A model generated the notes under the pieces. The model searched no databases, had not been told where the DNA came from, and saw only the letters and a program-made list of their open reading frames with translations. The position numbers were made by a program, and so were the translations under genes. Below are positions 1 through 6,378 of a stretch of DNA of 9,438 nt, one piece after another. The stretch is from Actinomycetota bacterium (GTDB lineage Bacteria > Actinomycetota > Actinomycetes > Nanopelagicales > Nanopelagicaceae), in contig JAQCAO010000054.1 in the NCBI GenBank assembly GCA_027731885.1, positions 1-9,438 on the forward strand, given 5' to 3'. The first letter of the stretch is position 1, and each line of letters opens with the position of its first letter.

Positions 1-612
1 GAGACTCTTCGCCTTATTTAGGGCGGCCAATCTATTGGTTACTCCCAATTTGCGATAGATAGCCGCCAAGTGTGTTTTAAAAGTTGCCTCAGAGATATGA
101 AGTGAATTTGCTAATTCGCGATTGGTTCCGGGTAAAGATAGGGCCGATAAAACTGCTAACTCACGGGGAGTGAGGAGTTTTGCAGATTCTGAATTTTCTA
201 GCGCAGTGGCAATTCCGGGAGCGTTAAAGTTTTTTGGTTGAGCCAGTGCGCTGCGGATCGCGGCAATGAGTTCGTTAATAGGTGCGCTCTTCTTCACGAA
301 TGCGCTAGCGCCTGCGCGCATCGCTGCGATCAATTGACTCTCTTCATCGCTAAAGGTAAGTATTACTATCGCAACATTCTGGGAGTGTTTACGGATCCAT
401 TGCACAATATCAAGGCCCGAACCATCAGGAAGGTTGAGATCTAAGATCACGCCATCTGGTGACTTGTGCGCAATTTGTGCAAAAGCTTCTGCGCGGCTTG
501 CTGCTTCACCGCAGCAAACCATGCCAGCTCTTTCAAGCGCTTGCTTTACTCCGTATCTAACCGATGGATGATCATCAACTACAAGAATCCGGGAAAGATC
601 TGGTGAGATCAA
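1..612 (-). CDS. NarL/FixJ-family response regulator (3' end beyond window)
   Basis: Two-component response regulator, cytoplasmic; the cognate kinase is expected to phosphorylate it and the LuxR-type domain to bind DNA. My translation gives 204 residues with no stop by the window edge, close to the usual 200-220 for this family, so only a short tail is missing. The receiver domain (about residues 8-122) has the acidic pair D13-D14, phospho-acceptor D58 in LDLNLPDGSG, T86 and K107. The LuxR/GerE helix-turn-helix is at about 146-204 (LTPRELAVL, then NRELANSLHISEATFKTHL). The start is a TTG at 610-612: it overlaps the kinase stop as TTGA, an in-frame TAG lies 11 codons upstream, and no ATG or GTG precedes the receiver domain. 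It is the last visible gene of the operon with the kinase and acyl-CoA synthetase, so it should be translationally coupled. Family is certain; target genes are unknown. Confidence 0.93.
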   Translation of the reverse strand, partial: MISPDLSRILVVDDHPSVRYGVKQALERAGMVCCGEAASRAEAFAQIAHKSPDGVILDLNLPDGSGLDIVQWIRKHSQNVAIVILTFSDEESQLIAAMRAGASAFVKKSAPINELIAAIRSALAQPKNFNAPGIATALENSESAKLLTPRELAVLSALSLPGTNRELANSLHISEATFKTHLAAIYRKLGVTNRLAALNKAKSL

Positions 613-1178
613 AGAGTGATTGTGACTCGAGTTCCTGAGCTATCTGATGTATAGAAGAATGTGCCGCCAAGTAGTTCAGTTCGTTCTTTAATACCAATTA
701 AACCTAAACGAGAGCTATCCAAGGTCGCACCTCCTTCGCCGTTATCGCGCACTTCTAGGTAGGTGTGATTTTCAACTTGGCTTAGATGTATTTCAATCTC
801 GCTACCCCTAGAGTGACGTACGCTATTTCGTAATAACTCACTTGCCATCGCCGTAATTTCTATACCTAGATTTGGTTCGATTGCAAAATCGTTGATGAGG
901 AATCGGAGTTGGCGATCACCACATATCTCTCTTGCCGCCTTAGAGATCTTCTCTTGCACAGACTCATCGTTGGCTTCCCGCAGCTGGTACATCTCACGAC
1001 GAACTTTAGAAATGAGTTCATCCACCCGAAAGCGAAGGGAACGAATGCCTTTTCGCGTAGGCGATTGCAAATCTACTGTCGCCAAGAGCAAATCTAGTTC
1101 ATAGCCAAGAGCTACCAAGTCTTGCGCAACGCCATCGTGCAGTTCGCGAGCTAATTGCAGACGTTGTGGCGTACTCAC
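609..1178 (-). CDS. Sensor-less NarL-type histidine kinase
   Basis: Histidine kinase of the HisKA_3/NarX-DesK type, 189 residues, predicted to autophosphorylate on H14 and pass the phosphate to the adjacent response regulator. The dimerisation/phospho-acceptor helix begins at once (ARELHDGVAQDL, residues 10-21). The HATPase domain follows: N-box ELLRNSVRH (114-122), G1 box DNGEGG (145-150), and a G2-like stretch LGLIGIKERTELLGG (158-172). There is no membrane segment, PAS, GAF or other input domain; most family members carry one. The start is GTG at 1178, overlapping the acyl-CoA synthetase stop as GTGA. An in-frame TAA lies immediately upstream of this GTG, so no longer protein is possible and the missing sensor is not a start-site error. 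It is the middle gene of a coupled operon. The signal it reads is unknown: it may use a partner protein or a soluble ligand. Confidence 0.93.
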   Translation of the reverse strand: MSTPQRLQLARELHDGVAQDLVALGYELDLLLATVDLQSPTRKGIRSLRFRVDELISKVRREMYQLREANDESVQEKISKAAREICGDRQLRFLINDFAIEPNLGIEITAMASELLRNSVRHSRGSEIEIHLSQVENHTYLEVRDNGEGGATLDSSRLGLIGIKERTELLGGTFFYTSDSSGTRVTITL

Positions 1179-2965
1179 TTAGTAAATAGTTCGCTGATCT
1201 CCTTAGCGAATTCTTGAGCAACAACGTGGCGCTTTATGGAAAGTTTCGCCGTTAGTTGGCCGCCGGCAATCGTAAAGTCAGTTGGGAGTATGGTGAACTT
1301 ACGAATCGACTCGGCCTTGCTTACCGCTTTATTGGCCTCATCTACTGCAGTTTGAATGACCGAGATTAAATCAGGATCCTGTGTCAAGGTTGCAATTGTT
1401 GCGCCATCCTTCTTATTGGCCACGATCCAAGACTTTAAGGAATCCTGATCAATCGTCACTAGCGCTGCGATAAATGGTTGATTATCACCGACGACTACAC
1501 ATTGGCTAACGAGCGGATGAGCACGCAGGCGATCTTCAAGTACTGCAGGTGCAACATTTTTGCCACCTGCGGTGACGATTAACTCCTTCTTGCGACCCAC
1601 AATGGATAGGAAACCATCTTCATCAATCTTTCCTAAGTCTCCTGATTTAAACCAGTGATCTTCAGTAAAGACTTCGGCATTAGCCGCATCGTTCTGCCAG
1701 TAACCGCGCATAACGATTGGACCCTTAATCAGGACTTCACCATCTTCGGCGATCTTTACGCTAGTACCCGGAATCGGCTTTCCTACAGTCCCGACCTTTA
1801 GCGCTCCAGTTATATTGAGAGTTGCACCAGCAGTTGTCTCGGTTAGCCCGTAACCTTCATAAATTCTTACGCCTGCGCCACGGTAGAAGTGCCCCAGGCG
1901 CGTTCCAAGGGGCGCTCCACCAGAAATTGCTGCTTCTACATTTCCACCGAGCGCTGCACGAATTTTAGAGAAAACTAACTTATCGAAGAGCGCATGCTTA
2001 AATGAAAGTAGCGGATTAAAGCCTCGCTTATCGAGTGATTCGCTATAAGCAATCGCAACTTCAGCAGCTTTACGGAAGATCTTTCCCTTTCCTGCAGCAT
2101 CTGCTTTTGCTTCAGCGCCGTTGTAAACCTTTTCAAAGATGCGCGGCACAGCAAGGACGAAAGTTGGCTTAAATGAGGCTAGATCTGGTTGCAAGCGCCC
2201 AACTGGATCGCTGCAGTGCGCTAGGTGAAGTCCGGCGCGAATAGCACCGATTTGGACCATGCGACCAAATACGTGCGCAACAGGCAGGAAGAGAAGCGTT
2301 GATCCATTTGGCTTAAGGAATAGATCACTTGCACCTTCAACAACGTTTCCACACTCAGCTAAGAAATTACCGTGAGTTAGCTGTACTCCCTTTGGCCTTC
2401 CTGTTGTACCTGATGTGTAAATCAAAGTCGCTAAGGTATCCGGCAAGAGCGCGTTACGACGACGATCTACTTCATCATCACCGATATGTGCTCCAGCAGT
2501 AGCGAGCACTGAGAGCACATCTTCCGTCATAGTCCAGATGTGTTTTGTGTGTGAAGGCAAAACTGTATTTACTAATTCACGATGGGTTGGTGTTTCCACA
2601 ATTAGACCAACAGCGCCCGAGTCACTAAGAATCCAATCAACTTGTTCGGCAGATGATGTCTCGTAAATTGGAACTACACATCCACCTGCGTACCAGATTG
2701 CAAAATCTAGAATCGTCCATTCGTATCTAGTGCGCGCCATAATTGCAACGCGATCGCCGATTTGAATACCTGCAGCAATTAAGCCTTTAGCGGTAGCGCG
2801 TACTTCTGCATCTAACTCTTGGGCGCTAACTTTCTGCCAGCCATCACCCAGAGGGCGTGACAACATAACGCGAGTTGGTTCAAACCAAGCGCGCTCAGCG
2901 ATCAAATTTGTGAGGTTGCCTGAGGCGGCAGCAGGGACAAGGGCTGGGACTGAGATTTGATTCAT
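1175..2965 (-). CDS. Long-chain fatty acid-CoA ligase (AMP-forming, FadD15-like)
   Basis: Acyl-CoA synthetase of the ANL adenylating superfamily: activates a fatty acid with ATP to acyl-AMP and transfers it to CoA, feeding beta-oxidation or lipid synthesis; cytoplasmic or membrane-associated. At 596 residues it matches the usual ~600 of FadD15-type enzymes. Visible motifs: P-loop YTSGTTGRPKG (183-193), PVAHVFGR (228-235), the A5 motif YGLTETT (372-378), SGDLG (441-445), the hinge GRKKELIVTAGGKNVAP (457-473) and a C-terminal LTAKLSIKR (571-579). The ATG at 2965 gives a full-length protein. No Shine-Dalgarno site precedes it, but TAGCGT lies exactly 6 nt upstream, indicating a leaderless transcript. 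It heads the operon with the kinase and regulator and diverges from the SRPBCC gene. Substrate chain length cannot be read from sequence. Confidence 0.95.
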   Translation of the reverse strand: MNQISVPALVPAAASGNLTNLIAERAWFEPTRVMLSRPLGDGWQKVSAQELDAEVRATAKGLIAAGIQIGDRVAIMARTRYEWTILDFAIWYAGGCVVPIYETSSAEQVDWILSDSGAVGLIVETPTHRELVNTVLPSHTKHIWTMTEDVLSVLATAGAHIGDDEVDRRRNALLPDTLATLIYTSGTTGRPKGVQLTHGNFLAECGNVVEGASDLFLKPNGSTLLFLPVAHVFGRMVQIGAIRAGLHLAHCSDPVGRLQPDLASFKPTFVLAVPRIFEKVYNGAEAKADAAGKGKIFRKAAEVAIAYSESLDKRGFNPLLSFKHALFDKLVFSKIRAALGGNVEAAISGGAPLGTRLGHFYRGAGVRIYEGYGLTETTAGATLNITGALKVGTVGKPIPGTSVKIAEDGEVLIKGPIVMRGYWQNDAANAEVFTEDHWFKSGDLGKIDEDGFLSIVGRKKELIVTAGGKNVAPAVLEDRLRAHPLVSQCVVVGDNQPFIAALVTIDQDSLKSWIVANKKDGATIATLTQDPDLISVIQTAVDEANKAVSKAESIRKFTILPTDFTIAGGQLTAKLSIKRHVVAQEFAKEISELFTK

Positions 2966-2971
2966 GCCCCA

Positions 2972-2977
2972 ACGCTA
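2972..2977 (-). promoter_or_regulatory. Predicted -10 element, leaderless acyl-CoA synthetase operon
   Basis: On the minus strand TAGCGT (TANNNT type) is followed by 6 nt (TGGGGC) and then the ATG at 2965. This spacing places transcription initiation at or next to the A of the start codon. No clear -35 box and no usable Shine-Dalgarno sequence were seen. The identical geometry occurs before three other genes in the window, which raises confidence. Confidence 0.6.
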
Positions 2978-3026
2978 GCGCCAGATCGAAAAAAAGGGGA
3001 GAGGGGGGAAAGTTCTTTTTTACGGG

Positions 3027-3032
3027 TAACCT
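3027..3032 (+). promoter_or_regulatory. Predicted -10 element, leaderless SRPBCC-glucokinase operon
   Basis: TAACCT followed by exactly 6 nt (TGAGCC) and the ATG at 3039. There is no Shine-Dalgarno sequence for that start, so a leaderless mRNA is inferred. Upstream, a 25-nt all-purine tract (2988-3012) fills most of the divergent intergenic gap. No convincing -35 hexamer was found. Confidence 0.6.
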
Positions 3033-3038
3033 TGAGCC

Positions 3039-3476
3039 ATGAGCGAATTCAGCAGTTCCACAGTAACCATTGAAGCTTCCATCTCCGAAGTCGGGGCTAC
3101 CTTATTTGCGGTAGAGAGCTATCCCGAATGGTCGGGGGCTTTTAAGAAAGTAGAAGTGCTCGCAACTGATGACCAGGGACGGGCAACGAAAGCAAAGTTA
3201 ACTGTTGATGCTGGCGCCGTTAAAGATGTCGTAACTCTCGACTTTGACTGGAGTGATGCGCCTAGCAAGGTCTCCTTCTCGCTAGATGATGCCAACATAC
3301 TCACCAAAATGGATGGCGCGTACTTACTAAAGAGTTTAGGTGAAGATTTAACATCAGTTACTTATCAACTCTCAGTTGGGCTATCTATGCCAATTCCGGC
3401 GATGATGATCGCCAAGCAAGAGAAATCAACTATTGATAGCGCGTTAAAGCAGCTTAAAGAACATCTAGAAGGATAA
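3039..3476 (+). CDS. SRPBCC (START-like / polyketide cyclase-type) ligand-binding protein
   Basis: Small 145-residue protein resembling the SRPBCC superfamily of helix-grip folds that bind hydrophobic ligands such as lipids. The pattern fits: an N-terminal beta strand (SSTVTIEASISEVGATLF, residues 6-23), the YPEWSGAFKKVEVL stretch (28-41) typical of the polyketide cyclase/dehydrase and lipid-transport group, alternating strands through the middle, and a long C-terminal helix (about 122-144). No signal peptide or membrane segment is visible, so it should be cytoplasmic. It ends 4 nt before the glucokinase start, so the two are almost certainly one operon. Neighbouring acyl-CoA synthetase and PlsC genes suggest a lipid-related role, but that is inference. 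The start is ATG at 3039, preceded by a leaderless-type -10. Confidence 0.8.
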   Translation: MSEFSSSTVTIEASISEVGATLFAVESYPEWSGAFKKVEVLATDDQGRATKAKLTVDAGAVKDVVTLDFDWSDAPSKVSFSLDDANILTKMDGAYLLKSLGEDLTSVTYQLSVGLSMPIPAMMIAKQEKSTIDSALKQLKEHLEG

Positions 3477-3480
3477 CTGC

Positions 3481-4428
3481 GTGGCTTCCAACACCATCGG
3501 AATCGATGTAGGTGGCACCAAGGTTTTAGGTGGAGTGGTCAATGAGCGCGGAGAAATACTGGCAAGTGCGCGACGAGATACTCCTCGCGAAGGTGGCCAA
3601 GCGTTAACGCAAGCGATTGCCGACGTTGCCAATGAATTAAATCGCGAGTTCGCCGCTGAATCTATAGGTGTCTCTGCCGCAGGCTTTATCTCATCTGATC
3701 GCCAGACAATCCTAGCGACGCCAAATATCGCAGGCTGGAATGGCGTTAATTTAGATAGAGAGTTAACTCAGATTCTTGGAAAGCGAATAGTTTTAGAAAA
3801 TGACGCCAATGCTGCTGCGTGGGGTGAATTTAAATTTGGTGCAGGACGTGGACGTAACGATTTGATGCTGTTAACTCTCGGAACCGGAGTTGGCGGAGGA
3901 TTAATTCTCGGAGGTTCACTATTTCGTGGGGCTTTTGGTATCGGCGCTGAGCTTGGACATATAAGAATCGTTCCCGAAGGTCATTTATGTGGCTGTGGAA
4001 TTCGTGGATGTCTTGAACAATATGCATCTGGTTCTGCGCTAATGCGCCATACCCGCGAGGCGATTAGCGCAAGTCCAGATATTGCCCGCAATTTACTGGC
4101 ACGGGGCGATGGCACTTTGGAAGGCTTGAAAGGCCAGCACATAACTGATGCCGCACGAGATGGAGATCCAGTTGCACTCGCAGCCTTCAACACAATGGCA
4201 AGTTATCTTGGAGCAGGTATTGCCACGTTATGCGCAGTCATTGATCCATCTTGCATTGTCTTGGGTGGGGGAGTTATAGAAGCTGGTGAAATTTTTCTTA
4301 AACCTACACGTGAAGCTGCGCTTCGATTAATTCCATTTAGCGGAAGGCACCCGTATCCCGAAATTATTCCGGCAGAACTTGGTAATAACGCTGGGTTAGT
4401 TGGCGTCGCAGATTTATCGCGAATCTAA
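3481..4428 (+). CDS. ROK-family glucokinase
   Basis: Predicted ATP-dependent glucokinase of the ROK family, 315 residues, phosphorylating glucose at the 6 position in the cytoplasm. Seen: the phosphate-binding GIDVGGTKVLGG (7-18), catalytic D108 in ENDANAAAWGE (106-116), the LGTGVGGGLILGG loop (133-145), and the ROK zinc site with H160 (ELGH) and CGCGIRGCLE (170-179). No N-terminal DNA-binding domain is present, so it is a kinase rather than a ROK repressor. The start is GTG at 3481 with AAGGA 7 nt upstream inside the 3' end of the SRPBCC gene, giving a tight operon. Its stop overlaps the stop of the convergent small gene. Sugar specificity (glucose versus other hexoses) is inferred from general similarity to actinobacterial glucokinases. 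Confidence 0.9.
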   Translation: MASNTIGIDVGGTKVLGGVVNERGEILASARRDTPREGGQALTQAIADVANELNREFAAESIGVSAAGFISSDRQTILATPNIAGWNGVNLDRELTQILGKRIVLENDANAAAWGEFKFGAGRGRNDLMLLTLGTGVGGGLILGGSLFRGAFGIGAELGHIRIVPEGHLCGCGIRGCLEQYASGSALMRHTREAISASPDIARNLLARGDGTLEGLKGQHITDAARDGDPVALAAFNTMASYLGAGIATLCAVIDPSCIVLGGGVIEAGEIFLKPTREAALRLIPFSGRHPYPEIIPAELGNNAGLVGVADLSRI

Positions 4429-4703
4429 AGAGCAACGCCGTCATCTCCACGATTTGAACCTCCACCTTTCCAATTTTTAAAGGCTGAGAGAGCAGAACGA
4501 AAAGTCTGCGAAGCGCTCCTCCGTGGCGGATTGGGCGCTATGAATCTATTTTGATCTTCAAATTTATCTAGCTCATCAAGGTAAGAAGTCGGCGCGGACT
4601 CATCCAAAGATAAGTTCTCCACCATTGCTTGAAATTCCATTTCAATTAACTCGCGCTCTGTAGCGTCATCTGGGCCATCTTGGCGCTTATCTTTATCGCT
4701 CAT
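4425..4703 (-). CDS. Small acidic protein of unknown function
   Basis: I do not recognise a named family. With the ATG at 4703 it is 92 residues: a charged, acidic N-terminal half (MSDKDKRQDGPDDATEREL), a central amphipathic stretch with FQAMVENLSL and SYLDELDKFEDQNRF, and a basic, glycine/serine-rich tail (PPRRSAS, FKNWKGGGSNRG). No signal peptide, membrane segment or cysteines are visible. The chosen start has GGAG 8 nt upstream. An upstream in-frame ATG at 4745 (14 more residues, with AAAGGG 5 nt before it) is a real alternative because the predicted minus-strand -10 lies just above it. The 3' end overlaps the glucokinase stop by a few bases in convergent orientation. Coding is supported by the tight packing between two real genes and the plausible start. 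Confidence 0.65.
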   Translation of the reverse strand: MSDKDKRQDGPDDATERELIEMEFQAMVENLSLDESAPTSYLDELDKFEDQNRFIAPNPPRRSASQTFRSALSAFKNWKGGGSNRGDDGVAL

Positions 4704-4761
4704 TACTCCTGCTCCAAGGTCTAAACATGGTTCATATTCGCACATTCCATCCCTTTGGCGC

Positions 4762-4768
4762 TAAATTA
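4762..4768. promoter_or_regulatory. Overlapping divergent -10 elements (bidirectional promoter)
   Basis: The 7-bp stretch TAAATTA reads TAAATT (4762-4767) on the plus strand, exactly 6 nt before the plsC ATG at 4774, and TAATTT (4768-4763) on the minus strand facing the small acidic gene. Both fit TANNNT. This would drive a leaderless plsC mRNA and a divergent transcript from nearly the same melted region. The plus-strand call is stronger; the minus-strand call is inference. Confidence 0.5.
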
Positions 4769-4773
4769 CCCTC

Positions 4774-5460
4774 ATGAACAACCTGCCATACGGCATCTTG
4801 CGCGCATTCCTAACCCCGTTTCTAATGATCCTCTTTCGTCCGAAGGTCAAGGGACTTCGCAACGTCCCTGGAAGCGGTCCTGTAATTATCGCCTCTAACC
4901 ATCTCTCATTCAGCGACTCAATTTTTATGCCTCTCGTTGTACCTCGCAAAGTCACCTTCCTTGCGAAGAGCGAGTACTTCACATCTCCAGGACCCAAAGG
5001 GTTTTTAAAGAAATTGACCTTTATCGCACTTGGCCAGGTTCCTGTCGATCGCTCGGGGGGTCGGCGCAGCGAGGCGGCACTTATCGCAGGCCTTAAAGTT
5101 TTAGCTGATGGCAAGTGTTTAGGAATTTACCCAGAAGGAACGCGATCACCTGATGGTCGCCTATATAAAGGACGCAGTGGAATTGCCCGTTTGGCTATCG
5201 ATTCTGGCGCCCCGATTATCCCGGTTGCGATGTTCAATACCGAGAAGATTCAACCGACCGGAACGCTGATGCCCAAGGTAATGCGCGTTGAGATGATTTT
5301 CGGTGAACCTATGTACTTCGAGGGCGATTCTGCCGACCTACTTTACCTAAGAGAGGTCACAGATAAAATCATGTCCGCGATTCAAGAAATTTCGGGACAA
5401 GAGTATGTTGATGCCTACGCAACAAAAGCTAAGAAGGGTTCCGAAGAGGATGAAGGTTAA
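4774..5460 (+). CDS. PlsC-type lysophospholipid acyltransferase
   Basis: 1-acyl-sn-glycerol-3-phosphate acyltransferase family (LPLAT/PlsC), 228 residues, predicted to transfer an acyl group to lysophosphatidate at the membrane to make phosphatidic acid. The four family motifs are present: SNHLSFSDS (41-49) with the HX4D pair H43/D48, GQVPVDRSGG (87-96) with R93, YPEGTRSPDG (119-128), and APIIPVAM (146-153). A hydrophobic N-terminal segment (about 5-21) probably anchors it. The C-terminus is a short charged tail (KKGSEEDEG). The start is ATG at 4774, preceded by a leaderless-type -10 rather than a Shine-Dalgarno site. It converges on the nuclease gene, and the two stop codons share the palindrome TTAA. 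Exact acyl acceptor is not determinable here; some actinobacterial homologues act on other lipids. Confidence 0.9.
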   Translation: MNNLPYGILRAFLTPFLMILFRPKVKGLRNVPGSGPVIIASNHLSFSDSIFMPLVVPRKVTFLAKSEYFTSPGPKGFLKKLTFIALGQVPVDRSGGRRSEAALIAGLKVLADGKCLGIYPEGTRSPDGRLYKGRSGIARLAIDSGAPIIPVAMFNTEKIQPTGTLMPKVMRVEMIFGEPMYFEGDSADLLYLREVTDKIMSAIQEISGQEYVDAYATKAKKGSEEDEG

Positions 5461-6152
5461 TTACTTTCGATCGATAGGCGCTTAATCAGATAATTACAGG
5501 TATCGCAATCAGGACCTGCTTCCGGAAGGTCACCTTCAATAACATTGATTAAATCTGAGATCAATGAATTAAATTGCGCTTGGTCGCGAGTCACGTGTAA
5601 GTAATGCTGAGTGACACCGAATCCATGTGCGCCATCAGAAGTCTCAGCGATACCGGCTAATTTCCAAATTAAAAGACCCATACTCGAGACCGGGAAGGGC
5701 TTACCTTTTTCTGGGTTTTCTAGCGCGTAGGCATATGCCTCAAGTTGGGACGCATAAAACTGGGCGTTATCTCGTTCGGAGTCAGAGACTTTGCAATCGA
5801 TGATTCCTACCGAGCCATCATCGTAATGTGCCAACAAGTCGTAAATACCTAGGATGCGCCAACGCGTTACCTTTCCATCTACTTCTATGGGGGCGCTCTT
5901 GACCCACTGTCCCCACTGCTTTACGACACCTGGCGCAAGAGAAGGATCTAGGTCGGGCATTGAGGCGCGTCGAAAATGTTCTTCCTGCGCCGCGGAGAGT
6001 GGTTTCACCAATGGAAATTGTCCGGGCATTGTGATCTTGAACCAATATTTAATCCAGAGGCAACGTTTACAAGTTGATAATCCGAAGGTTAGATCAGAAG
6101 GAGCAATCGTGTCTCGTGCTGGTGATTCTGGTTTCGCAATCTTTGCGCTCAT
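5457..6152 (-). CDS. Stand-alone PD-(D/E)XK nuclease-like protein (Cas4/RecB-like)
   Basis: 231-residue member of the PD-(D/E)XK nuclease superfamily, RecB/Cas4-like branch, inferred from the ordered motifs GIYD (102-105, metal-binding D105), IIDCK (117-121, D119 and K121) and QLEAY (136-140, the QxxxY motif). Two cysteine pairs flank the core: C28-x-x-C31 near the N-terminus and C216-x-x-C219 near the C-terminus. In Cas4 and AddB, cysteines at both ends hold an iron-sulphur cluster; here the CxxC/CxxC arrangement suggests a similar cluster or a zinc site. No helicase, Cas1, Cas2 or CRISPR repeat is in the window, so a CRISPR role is not supported; DNA repair or end processing is possible. 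The ATG at 6152 overlaps the stop of a 45-residue membrane-protein gene by 4 nt (ATGA), suggesting coupling. Its stop is shared with plsC on the opposite strand. Confidence 0.82.
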   Translation of the reverse strand: MSAKIAKPESPARDTIAPSDLTFGLSTCKRCLWIKYWFKITMPGQFPLVKPLSAAQEEHFRRASMPDLDPSLAPGVVKQWGQWVKSAPIEVDGKVTRWRILGIYDLLAHYDDGSVGIIDCKVSDSERDNAQFYASQLEAYAYALENPEKGKPFPVSSMGLLIWKLAGIAETSDGAHGFGVTQHYLHVTRDQAQFNSLISDLINVIEGDLPEAGPDCDTCNYLIKRLSIESN

Positions 6153-6286
6153 ATGGCGATTAAATCATGCACTGCTGCTGCAATCGCCGATAGACCCAAG
6201 ATAACCATGACTATTCCACCGATTGCGCGTAATTTCCCGAGACATCGCTCATCGCCAGCTAACCAGATGCGGGCATTACTAGCCAT
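6149..6286 (-). CDS. Small single-pass membrane protein, coupled to the nuclease
   Basis: A 45-residue reading frame too short for most gene callers. It begins MASNARIWLAGDERC, has a basic stretch before the membrane (LGKLR, 16-20), then one hydrophobic helix at about residues 22-39 (IGGIVMVILGLSAIAAAV), and ends HDLIAI. Its TGA stop overlaps the nuclease ATG as ATGA, the same coupled arrangement seen in the other operon here. Support for coding is this overlap, the position between the terminator and the nuclease, and the clean transmembrane profile with positively charged residues on the N-terminal side. The start is ATG at 6286; GGAG lies 12 nt upstream, which is farther than ideal, and an in-frame TTG 12 nt earlier is an alternative. 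Function unknown; no family recognised. Confidence 0.6.
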   Translation of the reverse strand: MASNARIWLAGDERCLGKLRAIGGIVMVILGLSAIAAAVHDLIAI

Positions 6287-6333
6287 TTGTGATTGCAACT
6301 CCAGATAAAAGTAATTAGAAAAGTAAGTAAAAA

Positions 6334-6365
6334 GTAAAAGGGGCGGGTTACCCCGCCCCTTTTAC
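6334..6365. terminator. Bidirectional Rho-independent terminator
   Basis: Perfect 14-bp inverted repeat: arm 6334-6347 (GTAAAAGGGGCGGG), 4-nt loop, arm 6352-6365. The GC-rich core is flanked by A/T-rich ends, giving a U-run on either strand. It lies 13 bp after the uracil permease stop (minus strand), and read in that direction it is followed by TTTTTACTTACTTTTC. Its main job is to end the permease transcript and insulate the downstream small-protein/nuclease genes. Confidence 0.92.
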
Positions 6366-6378
6366 CTACCGTGAAGAA

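Noticed and set aside
238..444. 68-codon plus-strand frame
   Set aside because: It is antisense to the receiver domain of the response regulator, whose motifs are unambiguous.
5854..6204. 116-codon plus-strand frame across the nuclease start
   Set aside because: It is antisense to the nuclease motifs and the 45-residue frame, has no recognisable domain, and lacks a good ribosome site; treated as a shadow.
6287..6333. Promoter for the small membrane protein and nuclease (TACTTT/TTATCT-like boxes)
   Set aside because: The stretch is so T-rich on the minus strand that several hexamers fit equally poorly; no single promoter can be supported.
5457..6378. Possible CRISPR-Cas locus suggested by the Cas4-like protein
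   Set aside because: No direct repeats with regular spacers and no other cas genes are present in the window.
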